Source: an uncultured Oxalobacteraceae bacterium (lineage in GTDB: Bacteria > Pseudomonadota > Gammaproteobacteria > Burkholderiales > Burkholderiaceae). From it: a stretch of DNA of 64,000 nt. The stretch spans positions 1 through 64,000 of the forward strand of contig CAMLIL010000012.1 of the NCBI GenBank assembly GCA_946480015.1. Direction: 5' to 3'. Positions 26,444 through 34,944 of the stretch are shown here, in pieces; position 1 is the first letter of the stretch, and each line of letters starts with the position of its first letter. The notes below the pieces were generated by a model that was given only the letters and a program-made list of their open reading frames with translations, was not told the DNA's origin and ran no database searches. The translations under genes were made by a program, and so were the position numbers.

Positions 26444-27771
26444 CGCGACTCCTTCGTGGTTAGCGCCGGCGTGCGCGCGGTCGGAAACAGGAAAGTGAGC
26501 TGCGCCCACAGCCGGGCCGTGTCTGCCTCCAGCCGCAGGGCCTGCAGGCGCACTTCGATTTCGCCGCGCCTTGCCGCCAGCACGTCGGCCAGGCCGGATT
26601 TTCCGCCCCGGTAGGCAGCCATCACGGCTGCCGTGCGTTCCCGCGCCAGCGGAATCAGTTCGCTCTCGTAACGGTCATGACGCTGCCGGTCGCTCTGCCA
26701 TTCGTCCAGCATCGCGCCGGTGTCGGCAATACGCGTGCGCAAGGCTTCAATGCGTTCCGCCCTGGCTTGCTCAAGCAGCGCGAGTTTGGCCGCTACCTCG
26801 CGGTCTTGCCGGTTTTTCCGGTCCCATTGCAGGGGAACCGACACGCCGACTGAAATCATGTTCGAGTAGACGGGACCACGCTGCTGGAATGCCACTTCGA
26901 CGCTCCAGTCGGCTGTCCGGTCGGCCTGGGCGAGCATTGCCTCGGTCGCGGCGATGTCTTGCTGCTTGTCCAGGACAGCAATAGCGGGATGATGGGCCAA
27001 GTCGAGCGCGAGCGCATCGCGCCCGAGGCGGAGGGCGCCGATATCCGGCCTGGCGGCCAGCGGCAGGGCGGCCGCCTCGCCAATCCAGCGCGCCAGCATG
27101 GTTTTGGCCGCATCGGCACGACGGCGGGCGTCGATGGCGCGGTCTTGCACTGACCCGGCCGCGCTGCGGGCGGCCAGCAAGTCCGCCTGCGTGCCGCGTC
27201 CCGCCCGGTAGGCGGCTTGAGCCGCCTGCACTTCCAGCGTGGTCAGCTCGGCCTGCTCGGCGATCATTGCAGCGGAGTATTGCGCGTAATACCGTTCCAG
27301 CCAGGCCAGGGCGGTATCGCGCTCGATCGCCGCGGTCACCCTGTCTTTTTCGGCCAGGGATTTGTCTGCCTCCCGCACGTAGCGCTCGGCACGCAACTGG
27401 CGCTTGCCTGCACGGGTGAGTTCCTGCGAGACGCCAAGCCGGCGCATGGTCATAAAATCGTCGGCCAGACTGAAGCGGCCGGCACCATTGACCGGCAGGT
27501 TGTCGATGCCGGCCTTCAGCACCGGGTCCGGCAGCTGGCCGGCGGCGACGGCCATGCCGCGCGAGGCGGCGATGGCAGCATCCTGCGCGGGCAAGGCCAG
27601 CGATCGCTTCACGGCAAGCCGCTGGGCGTCGGCCAGCGTGAGCGGCTGCTCGGCTGCACCGGCGACTGGCGGCAACACCAGCGCCGCGCCCAGGAGGGCG
27701 AGATTGATCAGCCGGCGGTGTCCCGGCATGGGAGAGCGCGCACGACCAGGCGCGAAAAATGGGGATGGCAT
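26440..27771 (-). CDS. cusC: CusC/CzcC-type outer-membrane efflux protein
   Basis: A 443-residue TolC-fold outer-membrane factor: signal peptide (INLALLGAALVLPPVAGA), then two outer-membrane-efflux repeats with long Ala/Arg/Glu-rich helices (LTLADAQRLAVKRSLALPAQ, AAYRAGRGTQADLLAARSA, AAYRGGKSGLADVLAARRG). ATG 27771 is preferred over ATG 27789 because GGAGG lies 4 bases upstream. First of three overlapping efflux genes; 71 bp separate it from a small Met/His-rich gene that heads the operon. Confidence 0.88.
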   Translation of the reverse strand: MPSPFFAPGRARSPMPGHRRLINLALLGAALVLPPVAGAAEQPLTLADAQRLAVKRSLALPAQDAAIAASRGMAVAAGQLPDPVLKAGIDNLPVNGAGRFSLADDFMTMRRLGVSQELTRAGKRQLRAERYVREADKSLAEKDRVTAAIERDTALAWLERYYAQYSAAMIAEQAELTTLEVQAAQAAYRAGRGTQADLLAARSAAGSVQDRAIDARRRADAAKTMLARWIGEAAALPLAARPDIGALRLGRDALALDLAHHPAIAVLDKQQDIAATEAMLAQADRTADWSVEVAFQQRGPVYSNMISVGVSVPLQWDRKNRQDREVAAKLALLEQARAERIEALRTRIADTGAMLDEWQSDRQRHDRYESELIPLARERTAAVMAAYRGGKSGLADVLAARRGEIEVRLQALRLEADTARLWAQLTFLFPTARTPALTTKESR

Positions 27772-27842
27772 GAAACCTCCAGACGGCATTGAACAACATC
27801 GGCGCAGTGGCGCGACGATGACGGGCTAGGCGGTCTGGAGTG

Positions 27843-28220
27843 TCAAATTCGGAAACAGCAGTGTCGGATGATGAGCGGCGGCGCGGTCGACCGCTTCAAC
27901 AGGGCGGCAGTCGGCGGGTCTTGCGCCGGGTCAAGCGCAAGGATGGCGCTTGCAAGCGTGACCGTCAGGCTGGTGGCCATGAACGGCTGCACCTGCGGAA
28001 TCTCCGGCTTGTCGAGCGACTGGTGCCCGGAGTGAGCGTGCGTCCCGCACATGGCCGGTTGCTCCATGTCCATCCCCGCGCAGTCCACCATCGCCTGACC
28101 CATGGCGGCCGGCGGCGTCAGCATCGGGCAGGTATACGAAGCCAGCGCAAGCTGCACGAACAGCATGCTGCACAGCGCGATCAGGGCGGCAACGAAGCGG
28201 GATGGACGGGACAGTTTCAT
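27843..28220 (-). CDS. Small secreted Met/His/Cys-rich protein heading the cus operon
   Basis: A 125-residue protein with a hydrophobic N-terminal signal or anchor (FVAALIALCSMLFVQLAL). The segment from about residue 30 to 65 is dense in Met, Cys and His (CPM, MGQAMVDCAGMDMEQPAMC, THAHSGH), typical of copper-binding proteins. A second hydrophobic stretch (MATSLTVTLASAILAL) follows, ending in a Cys-Cys tail. ATG 28220 has GGA 6 bases upstream; the longer frame to 28394 lacks a ribosome site. Similar small proteins often precede cus/czc efflux genes in betaproteobacteria. A periplasmic Cu(I)/Ag(I) binder that feeds the adaptor is an inference. Confidence 0.7.
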   Translation of the reverse strand: MKLSRPSRFVAALIALCSMLFVQLALASYTCPMLTPPAAMGQAMVDCAGMDMEQPAMCGTHAHSGHQSLDKPEIPQVQPFMATSLTVTLASAILALDPAQDPPTAALLKRSTAPPLIIRHCCFRI

Positions 28221-28528
28221 GGTTTTCCAATTGTACGCCATGGATGGCGGCCCTGGCATGCGGACTACGAGAGTGGCGCTGGTCGAGGCCAGGCTGGGAT
28301 GGTGAGCTTGCCCCAGTCGGCGACCGGGAGTGGCATCGACGGTAACTTGCAGCACGGAAAACAGGGGCCGCAATGTGGCGCACTGCACAGACACAACCGC
28401 AATTCTGCGATGTAGAATCCGGACGCGGACGTGCTCAACCTGCTCAAGCGGCCGCCCTGTTTAACTGGCCGGAAAGGCGCGGTTCTTTTCTAACTTTTGG
28501 CGGTCCGCCGCCGACATCAGAGGCAGCC
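28221..28528. other. Divergent promoter region between cus operon and arr
   Basis: 308 bp between divergent genes. No clear CueR-type (CTTCC / GGAAG) or CusR-type palindrome was found, and no gene is supported. Both start regions must share this spacer. Confidence 0.4.
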
Positions 28529-29008
28529 ATGGCAAGTAAATCTGTGGCAGGTACGTGTCCTGTCGATACTGAGCTGCCGGCAACGCGGCCGGTGGCAGCC
28601 ACCGGCAATCCGGCGTCGCAGCGGCTCTATCATGGAACACGGGCCGACCTGAAGCCCGGCGACCTCATCGAACCCGGCTATAGCTCCAACTACGGCAAGG
28701 GGAAGAAGGCGAACTGGGTCTACCTGTCAGCCACACTGGAGGCGGCGACCTGGGGGGCGGAACTGGCACAGGGCGACGCGCCGGGCAGGATTTACATCGT
28801 GGAACCGACCGGCCCAATCATGGATGACCCCAATCTGACGGACAAAAAATTCCCCGGCAACCCGACCAAGTCATACCGCTCGCGCGAACCACTGCGCGTC
28901 GTCGGGGAGGTCATGGAGTGGCAGGGGCATTCGCCCGAAACGCTCCAGGCGATGAAGGACCACGTCGAGCGCCTGAGGCAACTAGGCGTTGAGGCAGATG
29001 ACGACTGA
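28529..29008 (+). CDS. arr: Rifampin ADP-ribosyltransferase (Arr)
   Basis: Transfers ADP-ribose from NAD to the C23 hydroxyl of rifamycins, inactivating them. The 159-residue protein has an Arr core matching environmental and clinical Arr enzymes over almost its whole length: YHGTRADLKPGDLIEPGY, NWVYLSATLEAATWGAELA, GRIYIVEPTGP, DDPNLTDKKFPGNPT, SYRSREPLRVVGEV. The NAD-site His (YHGT), Tyr and Asp are present. About 30 residues precede the core. ATG 28529 is chosen, with a purine-rich site (AGAGG) upstream. No integron or IS sequence flanks it, so it looks like a chromosomal resident gene. Confidence 0.9.
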   Translation: MASKSVAGTCPVDTELPATRPVAATGNPASQRLYHGTRADLKPGDLIEPGYSSNYGKGKKANWVYLSATLEAATWGAELAQGDAPGRIYIVEPTGPIMDDPNLTDKKFPGNPTKSYRSREPLRVVGEVMEWQGHSPETLQAMKDHVERLRQLGVEADDD

Positions 29009-29117
29009 TTGCGTGGCAGGACGCCCGGGGGCTTGGCCAAATCAAATCATCAGCGCTATGCCTTGTCTGCCCGGCGCTATTAGGGTGGCAACGATGCCGC
29101 GTTCACTGTAAAATGCG

Positions 29118-29313
29118 CGGATTATGTGAATGGTGTCCTCCTGCTGGCCAGCGGGAGGGTGAAACGGGAAGCCGGTGATGCGCGAGATTTCATCTTGCGC
29201 CAGTCCGGCGCAGCCCCCGCTGCTGTAAGCCTGACGACCTTGATCGAACGCCACTGTGCCGCGCACGGGAAGGCAGGATCAGGGAAGGATGAAGGCAAGC
29301 CAGAAGACCGGCC
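29118..29313 (+). promoter_or_regulatory. Cobalamin riboswitch
   Basis: The leader shows ordered cobalamin-aptamer elements: GAAACGGGAAGCCGGTG (29161-29176), TCCGGCGCAGCCCCCGC (29204-29220) with GCTGTAAGC, CCACTGTG (29251-29258), GGGAAGG and the B12 box AGCCAGAAGACCGGCC (29298-29313). It precedes the CobN-like operon, so B12 should repress these genes. Confidence 0.92.
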
Positions 29314-29329
29314 ATTCATGCTTGATTGC

Positions 29330-29353
29330 GCAAAACCCGGGGTGTGGTTTTGC
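29330..29353 (+). promoter_or_regulatory. Expression-platform hairpin of the B12 riboswitch
   Basis: GCAAAACC-N8-GGTTTTGC is a perfect 8-bp stem 17 bases after the B12 box. It is followed by T-rich but interrupted sequence (GTTCGTTGTTTCTTCC), so it may be a weak terminator or pausing element. Confidence 0.4.
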
Positions 29354-29534
29354 CTGTTGGCTGTTCGTTGTTTCTTCCTTCGTTGGTAATGCTGCCGCTC
29401 GCTGCGGCCGTGCATTTGTTCGCGCGCGCGGTCACCCGCCGGCTGCCTGCATGCGCGCTGTGCCCTTCCTGGAAAAAACACGGCTGCCTGGTTTTCATGC
29501 GTGCCCGGCGCGCAGTCACAGGTCAAAACATACA

Positions 29535-32500
29535 TTGAGTTCCTTTACACTTTTTCGGTTAGTCGTCGCGATGCTGTGCGCCGTCGCCTGCGCACCCGTC
29601 CAGGCGGACACCCTGTTCGCCATCGTCACCGAGCGCGCCGCGCCAACGGCCATCGAAGCGGCCCACCGCCATCTTCTCAAGCATCCACAGGACCGCATTG
29701 TGCTGCGCACGCCGGCCCAATGGATGGCCGCGAGCGATCGCCAGGCAGGTCTCTGGGTAGCACAGGCCGGCAGCGTGCTGGCCGTTTCGCTGTTTGGCGA
29801 CCCGGCGCGCCGCCTGAAGGAAGTCTTGCCGCGCCATGCAAGGGCGCGCTCGGCCGTTCTAGCCTTCAACGGCGAAGCCAGCCTCAGCCTGATGAGCCGC
29901 GACGCGCGCGGCGGCCTGCTCGACTTCCCGCCCGAGACGCTGCGTGAACTGGCGTCGGATGCGCCGCCGGAAGCGGCCCTGAAAACGGCGCAAGCCCATC
30001 CCGCCGCCAGCCATTGGCTAGACGCGCGCCGCCTGTGGCAGGGCGGCGGCACCGACAACACCGCCGCGCTGTTCGCGCATCTGCTCAATCCGGCCGTGGC
30101 ACTGGCCGCGCCGCTGCCGGAACCGACACTGCGCGTGCGCGTGGGCCAGCGCGAGCTGACCGGCGCCGCCGCCTGGGGCAACGCGGCGCAACTGGGCCTG
30201 AAGGCGCAGAGCGCCGTGGTGATATTGGACCTGGCGAATATGGACAGCGCCGTTCCGGCCGCCGTCTGCCAGCGCATCGAGCAGCGCGGCCAGCCTTGCG
30301 TGCAGGTGCTCACGCGCTGGGGCGGCGCCTCGCGCGAAGCGCTGGAACGCTTGCCCGAGCTGATCGCGCCGGCACAAGCAGGGGCGCTGATCGTGCTGCA
30401 GGATTTCGTGGTGGGCGCCGCCGAAGGCCGCGAAGCCGTCACGGAAGCGTTCAAGCGGATCAACGTGCCCGTCTTCAAGGCCATCCGCCTGTCCGACCGC
30501 ACCGCCGTGCAATGGCGCCTGTCGCCGGACGGCTTGCCGCCCGATTCGGTTCAGTACCGCGTGGCGCTGCCGGAACTGCAAGGCATCGGCCAGCCCATCG
30601 TGGTGGCCGCGCTGGGCCAGGCCCAGCTCGACCGCCAAACCGGCATCGAGAACCGTCCGCCGGTGGTGCTGGCGGCGGAAGCGGACCGGCTGTCCGCGCG
30701 CGTGGGCCGCTGGCTGGCGCTGCGCACCAAGGCCAATCGCGACAAGCGGGTGGCGCTGATCTATTACAACCATCCTCCGGGCCGCCAGAACATCGGCGCC
30801 GACAACCTGGACGTGCCGGCCTCGCTGTTCGACATGCTGCACGCGATGAAAAACGCCGGCTACACCGTCGGCACGCTGCCGGCAACCCCGGAAGCACTGC
30901 TGGACATGATCATGGCGCACGGCGTCAACCTGCCGGAAGACCGCGCCGCGCTGCGTGAGCTGAGCGGTACCGTCAACAGTGTCTCCGCCGCCGACTACGC
31001 GCGCTGGTTCGGCACGCTGTCGCCGCGCGTGCAAGGGGAAATGACCAGTGGCCTGCTGGGCCGGCTGCATGCCGACGTGCTGGAAGCGGAGGCCAGCGGC
31101 GAGCGGCTGCTGGGCCGCAAGCAGGGCGCTGTCATCATCAAGGAATTGCAGCACCTGGCCGAAGGCGCCGACCACCCGCAGCGTGACGCCGCGATCGCTG
31201 ACCTGGCGGCGCTGGCGCAAGGCTACAATGACTGCCTGGAAGTGCGCGCCGCGCGCCGCTGCGCCGCGCTGGCTCCGCTCGTCCGGCGCCTGGGCAGTTA
31301 CGGCATCGAAGGCTTGAAGGGCTGGGGCGCCGCACCCGGCAAGATCATGGTCGACAGCGGCAAGCTGCTGGTGCCGGGCCTGGTCTTCGGCAATGTGTTC
31401 ATCGGCCCGCAGCCGCCGCGCGGCTGGGAAGTGGACGAGGAACTGCTGCATGCCAACACCAGTATCACGCCACCGCACCAGTACCTGGCCTTCTACCACT
31501 GGGTGCGCGACCGCTTCAAGGCCGACGCGCTGGTGCACATCGGACGCCACTCCACCTACGAATTCTTGCCGGGCAAAGCCGTCGGCCTGGCTTCGGACGA
31601 CTACCCCAGCCTGATTGCTGGCGATCTGCCGGGAATCTATCCGTATATCGTGGACGGCGTCGGCGAAGGCACCCAGGCCAAGCGGCGCGGACTGGCGGTG
31701 ATTGTCGACCACCTGACGCCACCGTTGGCCACCACCCCGCTGTACGACGAGCTGCTGGCACTGCGCCAGGTGGTCGAGAGTTTCGAGGCCGCCAACTCGG
31801 AGTCGCTCAAGGCACAGGCCGCGCACCTGATGCGCGAACGGGTCAACGCACTGAACCTGAAGGCGGAACTGGAAGCCTCGATGGCCGACGTGCTGGCGGT
31901 GCGCGGCATCGGCTTCGACGCGGCGGACGACGATTTGCTGGCGCACGAAGTCGGCCATTATCTGACCAAGCTGCAGGAGAAATTCATGCCCTTCGGCCTG
32001 CACATTTTCGGCCGCCCCTGGACGCAGCAATCCATCGCTCTGATGCTCGACTCGATGACGAAAGGAGGCATCGACGCACCGGACATTGCCGCCAGGCTGG
32101 CCGATTCGCCGCGCCGCGAGATGCTGGCCCTGCTGGCCGGCCTGGATGGCCAGTACATTGAACCGGGCAAGGGTAACGACCCGCTGCGCTCGCCCGAAGC
32201 GCTGCCCACCGGACGCAACTTCCACGCCGTCGACGGCGACATCTTGCCGACCCGCCTGGGCTACCAGCTGGGTGCGCGCATGGCCGCCAAAGCCGGCGCG
32301 CGCGACACTGTGCTCAAGGGCAGCGAAGGCATCATCCTGTGGGCGTCCGATGCGGTCCGCGATGAAGGCGTGATGGTGGCGTTCGCGCTGGCCATGATGG
32401 GGGCCGAGCCGGTGTGGAATGCGCGCGGTATCGTCACCGATGTGCGGCTCAAGCCCGGCGCCATACGGCGCGACGCCCTGGTGACAACCTCGGGCCTGTT

Positions 32501-33893
32501 CCGCGACCTGTATCCCAACCTGATCCGCCTGATCGACCGCGCCGGCCGCCTGGCGCTGGCCGCATCTGCCACCGCCCTGGCCGAGCGGGATCCGGCGCTG
32601 AAGGAAGCCTTGCAGGCGGCGCTCGCGCCGGTGCCCGGCGCGGCCTGGGGCAGCGAAGACCTGGCGCGCAACCGCGTGGCGGCCGAATGGCTGGTGCGCC
32701 AGCGCACCCTGGCCAGCTCCGGCATGCCCGCCAGCGAGGCGGGCCGCGCCGCCGCGCAGCGCGTGTTCGGCGATGCGCCTGGCGCCTACGGCACCGGCGT
32801 CAACCGCCTGACCGAGCGCTCAGGCGCATGGCGCGAGCGCGACGAGATCGGTCGCGCTTACCGCAACCGCATGGGCCACGCCTACGGACTGGACGCCAGC
32901 GGCGAGGCCAGCCACGGCGCATTCGACGCGGCGCTGGATGGCATCGAACGCACCTACCACGGCCGCGCCAGCAATTTATACGGCCTGCTCGACAACAACG
33001 ACGCCTTTGATTACCTGGGCGGCCTGTCGCTGGCCATCGAGGGGCGCACCGGACGGGTGCCGGAGGCCTTCATCCTGCAGCATGCGCAGCCAGGCCGCGC
33101 CGACGTCGAACCGCTGGCCGCCGCCCTGCTGGGCGAACTGCGCGGGCGTTTCCTCAATCCGGCCTGGCTCAAGCCGCTGATGGGACATGGCTACGCCGGC
33201 GCGCGCACCATGGGCCAGGAATTCGTGGAAAATCTGTGGGGCTGGCAAGTGACGCGGCCCGACCTGGTAAAGAGCTGGGCGTGGGACGAGGTGAAATCGG
33301 TGTACGTCGACGATGCGCACAAACTGGGCCTGCCGCAATTTCTCGGCCAAGGCCACAACGCGCACGTCAAGGCGCACATGCTGGCCATCTTCATGGTCGC
33401 CGCCGAGAAGGGATTCTGGAAGACCGACCCGGCCACCATCAGGAAAATGGGCGGCGAGCTGGCGCGGCTGGTGGCCAGCAACGGCTTGCCGGGCAGCGGC
33501 CATGCCGCGCCCAATCACCCGATGTGGGACTGGCTGGCGCCGCAGCTGGACGGCGCCGATGCGCAAGCGCTCGGCGTGGCGCTGGCCAAGGCGCGCGGCG
33601 AAATGCTGCCCGCCGCCGCCCAGTCCGAGGCCAGGCAATCCGGCCAGCGGCGCCATGCGCAAGCGGCCAATGCGGCCAATGCGGCCAATGGGGCCGAAGC
33701 GGCCAAGCCCGCCGCGCAGCCCGCCACTGCGCCCCCCCGCATGTATGAATTGCACCAGAAGTCCGCTCCGCCGGCGGCCGCGGCCGTGCGCGTGGCCAAG
33801 CTGCTCGGCGCGCTGGCCGCCGGCCTCGCCCTGTTCGCACTCGGCCTGTGGCGCGGCCGTCACGTATCTCAACCTGTAAGGAGTTCCACATGA
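29535..33893 (+). CDS. Secreted, membrane-anchored CobN/HmuS-like chelatase
   Basis: About 1452 residues. Large-subunit cobaltochelatase (CobN/ChlH superfamily) motifs are strong: IGRHSTYEFLPGKAVGLASD, GIYPYIVDGVGEGTQAKRR, PFGLHIFGRPW and DAFDYLGGLSLAIEG. Unlike cytoplasmic CobN it has an N-terminal signal-like segment (LFRLVVAMLCAVACAPVQA) and a C-terminal membrane helix (LLGALAAGLALFALGLWRG) after an Ala-rich linker. The catalytic body should therefore sit in the periplasm, tethered to the inner membrane. That is the layout of HmuS of the hmuSTUV systems. The start is uncertain: TTG 29535 fits the signal peptide, ATG 29451 and 29571 are alternatives. No CobS/CobT or ChlI/ChlD AAA+ partner is nearby; instead the stop overlaps a TolQ-like gene (ATGA). 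Controlled by the B12 riboswitch. Confidence 0.85.
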   Translation: MSSFTLFRLVVAMLCAVACAPVQADTLFAIVTERAAPTAIEAAHRHLLKHPQDRIVLRTPAQWMAASDRQAGLWVAQAGSVLAVSLFGDPARRLKEVLPRHARARSAVLAFNGEASLSLMSRDARGGLLDFPPETLRELASDAPPEAALKTAQAHPAASHWLDARRLWQGGGTDNTAALFAHLLNPAVALAAPLPEPTLRVRVGQRELTGAAAWGNAAQLGLKAQSAVVILDLANMDSAVPAAVCQRIEQRGQPCVQVLTRWGGASREALERLPELIAPAQAGALIVLQDFVVGAAEGREAVTEAFKRINVPVFKAIRLSDRTAVQWRLSPDGLPPDSVQYRVALPELQGIGQPIVVAALGQAQLDRQTGIENRPPVVLAAEADRLSARVGRWLALRTKANRDKRVALIYYNHPPGRQNIGADNLDVPASLFDMLHAMKNAGYTVGTLPATPEALLDMIMAHGVNLPEDRAALRELSGTVNSVSAADYARWFGTLSPRVQGEMTSGLLGRLHADVLEAEASGERLLGRKQGAVIIKELQHLAEGADHPQRDAAIADLAALAQGYNDCLEVRAARRCAALAPLVRRLGSYGIEGLKGWGAAPGKIMVDSGKLLVPGLVFGNVFIGPQPPRGWEVDEELLHANTSITPPHQYLAFYHWVRDRFKADALVHIGRHSTYEFLPGKAVGLASDDYPSLIAGDLPGIYPYIVDGVGEGTQAKRRGLAVIVDHLTPPLATTPLYDELLALRQVVESFEAANSESLKAQAAHLMRERVNALNLKAELEASMADVLAVRGIGFDAADDDLLAHEVGHYLTKLQEKFMPFGLHIFGRPWTQQSIALMLDSMTKGGIDAPDIAARLADSPRREMLALLAGLDGQYIEPGKGNDPLRSPEALPTGRNFHAVDGDILPTRLGYQLGARMAAKAGARDTVLKGSEGIILWASDAVRDEGVMVAFALAMMGAEPVWNARGIVTDVRLKPGAIRRDALVTTSGLFRDLYPNLIRLIDRAGRLALAASATALAERDPALKEALQAALAPVPGAAWGSEDLARNRVAAEWLVRQRTLASSGMPASEAGRAAAQRVFGDAPGAYGTGVNRLTERSGAWRERDEIGRAYRNRMGHAYGLDASGEASHGAFDAALDGIERTYHGRASNLYGLLDNNDAFDYLGGLSLAIEGRTGRVPEAFILQHAQPGRADVEPLAAALLGELRGRFLNPAWLKPLMGHGYAGARTMGQEFVENLWGWQVTRPDLVKSWAWDEVKSVYVDDAHKLGLPQFLGQGHNAHVKAHMLAIFMVAAEKGFWKTDPATIRKMGGELARLVASNGLPGSGHAAPNHPMWDWLAPQLDGADAQALGVALAKARGEMLPAAAQSEARQSGQRRHAQAANAANAANGAEAAKPAAQPATAPPRMYELHQKSAPPAAAAVRVAKLLGALAAGLALFALGLWRGRHVSQPVRSST

Positions 33894-34333
33894 TCGAAAC
33901 CTTGTCCTATGCCTGGCTGCACGACGCGGTCCGCTGGCTGCTCGCGCCGGCCTTGGCCGCTCTGCTGATCGGCTGTGCGATCGCGCTGGTTGAAGCCGGC
34001 ATCGCCGTGGGCGAGCGCTTCCACGGCCTGGCCAAACTGGGGGCGGGCGGAAACCTGGCGCAAGTGCAAGCCATCGCCCGCCATCGCCTGGAGCGCGCCG
34101 ACCTGCTGGCGCGGATACCGCCGATGCTGGGCCTGATGGCCACGATCATTCCACTCGGGCCCGGACTGGCCGCGCTGGGGCAGGGCGATCCCGCCCAGCT
34201 TGCAAGCGCCGTGACGGTCGCGTTCGATGCGACCGTGCTGGGCCTGGTGGCCGGCATCGCCGGCCTGGTGATCGGCAAGCTGCGCCGCCGCTGGTACGAA
34301 GAAACGCTGGAAGCCATGGAGCAGGCAGCATGA
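33890..34333 (+). CDS. MotA/TolQ/ExbB-family proton channel subunit (HmuU-like)
   Basis: A 147-residue protein with three membrane helices: LLAPALAALLIGCAIALVEAG, then PPMLGLMATIIPLGPGLAAL, then VAFDATVLGLVAGIAGLVIG. The last two carry the TolQ/ExbB pore signature (P-x-LGLMGT-like and FDATVLGL). These subunits pass protons with an ExbD/TolR-type partner to drive periplasmic machines. ATG 33890 has AAGGAG 6 bases upstream. Its ends overlap both neighbours (ATGA each), so stoichiometric production with the chelatase and DUF2149 is likely. Confidence 0.87.
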   Translation: MIETLSYAWLHDAVRWLLAPALAALLIGCAIALVEAGIAVGERFHGLAKLGAGGNLAQVQAIARHRLERADLLARIPPMLGLMATIIPLGPGLAALGQGDPAQLASAVTVAFDATVLGLVAGIAGLVIGKLRRRWYEETLEAMEQAA

Positions 34334-34674
34334 GCGGCGGCCAGCCCGCGCGCCGGCGCATGCGCCTGTACTCCCGCCTCGACGCCCGCTTCGACGACGG
34401 CGACGAAGATCCGCGCGCCAGCCTGGTCAACCTGGTCGACGTGATGCTGGTGTTCGCCTGCGGCTTGATCGCAGCCATCGCCGGCGCGCAGGGCGCGCTG
34501 AAGGCGCCGAAACCGGTGGAGAAGGGGCGCCAGATTGAACGCCCCGTGTCGGGCGTGACACAGGACGGTAGCGGCTACGACCGGGTCGGCGAAGTCTTTC
34601 GCGACCCGAACACGGGCCAGCTCATGCTCATTGAGCCAGCCAGGAAGAACCCCGCCGCCAAAACGGCGCCATAA
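34330..34674 (+). CDS. DUF2149 protein, ExbD/TolR-like partner (HmuV-like)
   Basis: A 114-residue protein with a basic cytoplasmic N terminus, one membrane helix (SLVNLVDVMLVFACGLIAAI) and a short periplasmic tail (VGEVFRDPNTGQLMLIEP). The helix begins NLVDVMLVF, matching the NxxDVxLVL motif of ExbD/TolR whose Asp is the proton carrier. This supports a role as the second subunit of a proton channel with the preceding TolQ-like protein. DUF2149 is known from hmu-type operons. The start overlaps the upstream stop (ATGA). Confidence 0.85.
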   Translation: MSGGQPARRRMRLYSRLDARFDDGDEDPRASLVNLVDVMLVFACGLIAAIAGAQGALKAPKPVEKGRQIERPVSGVTQDGSGYDRVGEVFRDPNTGQLMLIEPARKNPAAKTAP

Positions 34675-34770
34675 CGAGCGCAACAAACAGAAAAAACCCT
34701 GGTACGGCTATAAGCGCGACAGTGTCGACATCGTCGATGCGGTCGCGGTGGAACGCGAGCGGGCGGGACA

Positions 34771-34800
34771 AAACACTCCCACTAAGTGTTTGCTAAGTGT
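34771..34800 (+). repeat. Short direct and inverted repeats after the chelatase operon
   Basis: CTAAGTGT occurs at 34782-34789 and 34793-34800 (11-bp period). The first copy also closes an AACACT-N7-AGTGTT inverted repeat. One-turn phasing suggests a regulator site for the next operon. Confidence 0.3.
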
Positions 34801-34944
34801 CGAACGGTAGCATGACCTTTCCTTTGGGAATTCCGCTTCGCGGCATTGCCTTCTTTGTCCATATCGCTCGCCTGGCAGCCTGACACTCATGCCGTCCGCA
34901 TAACGCCGGCGTGCTGCCATGCCTGATAAAGGAACCTAGCTCAA

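Noticed and set aside
29009..29117. Possible terminator after arr
   Set aside because: GC-rich inverted sequence is short and has no T tract.
29256..29534. N-terminal extension of the CobN-like protein from ATG 29256
   Set aside because: This ATG lies inside the cobalamin aptamer; translation there is incompatible with the riboswitch, and the extension lacks homology-like features.
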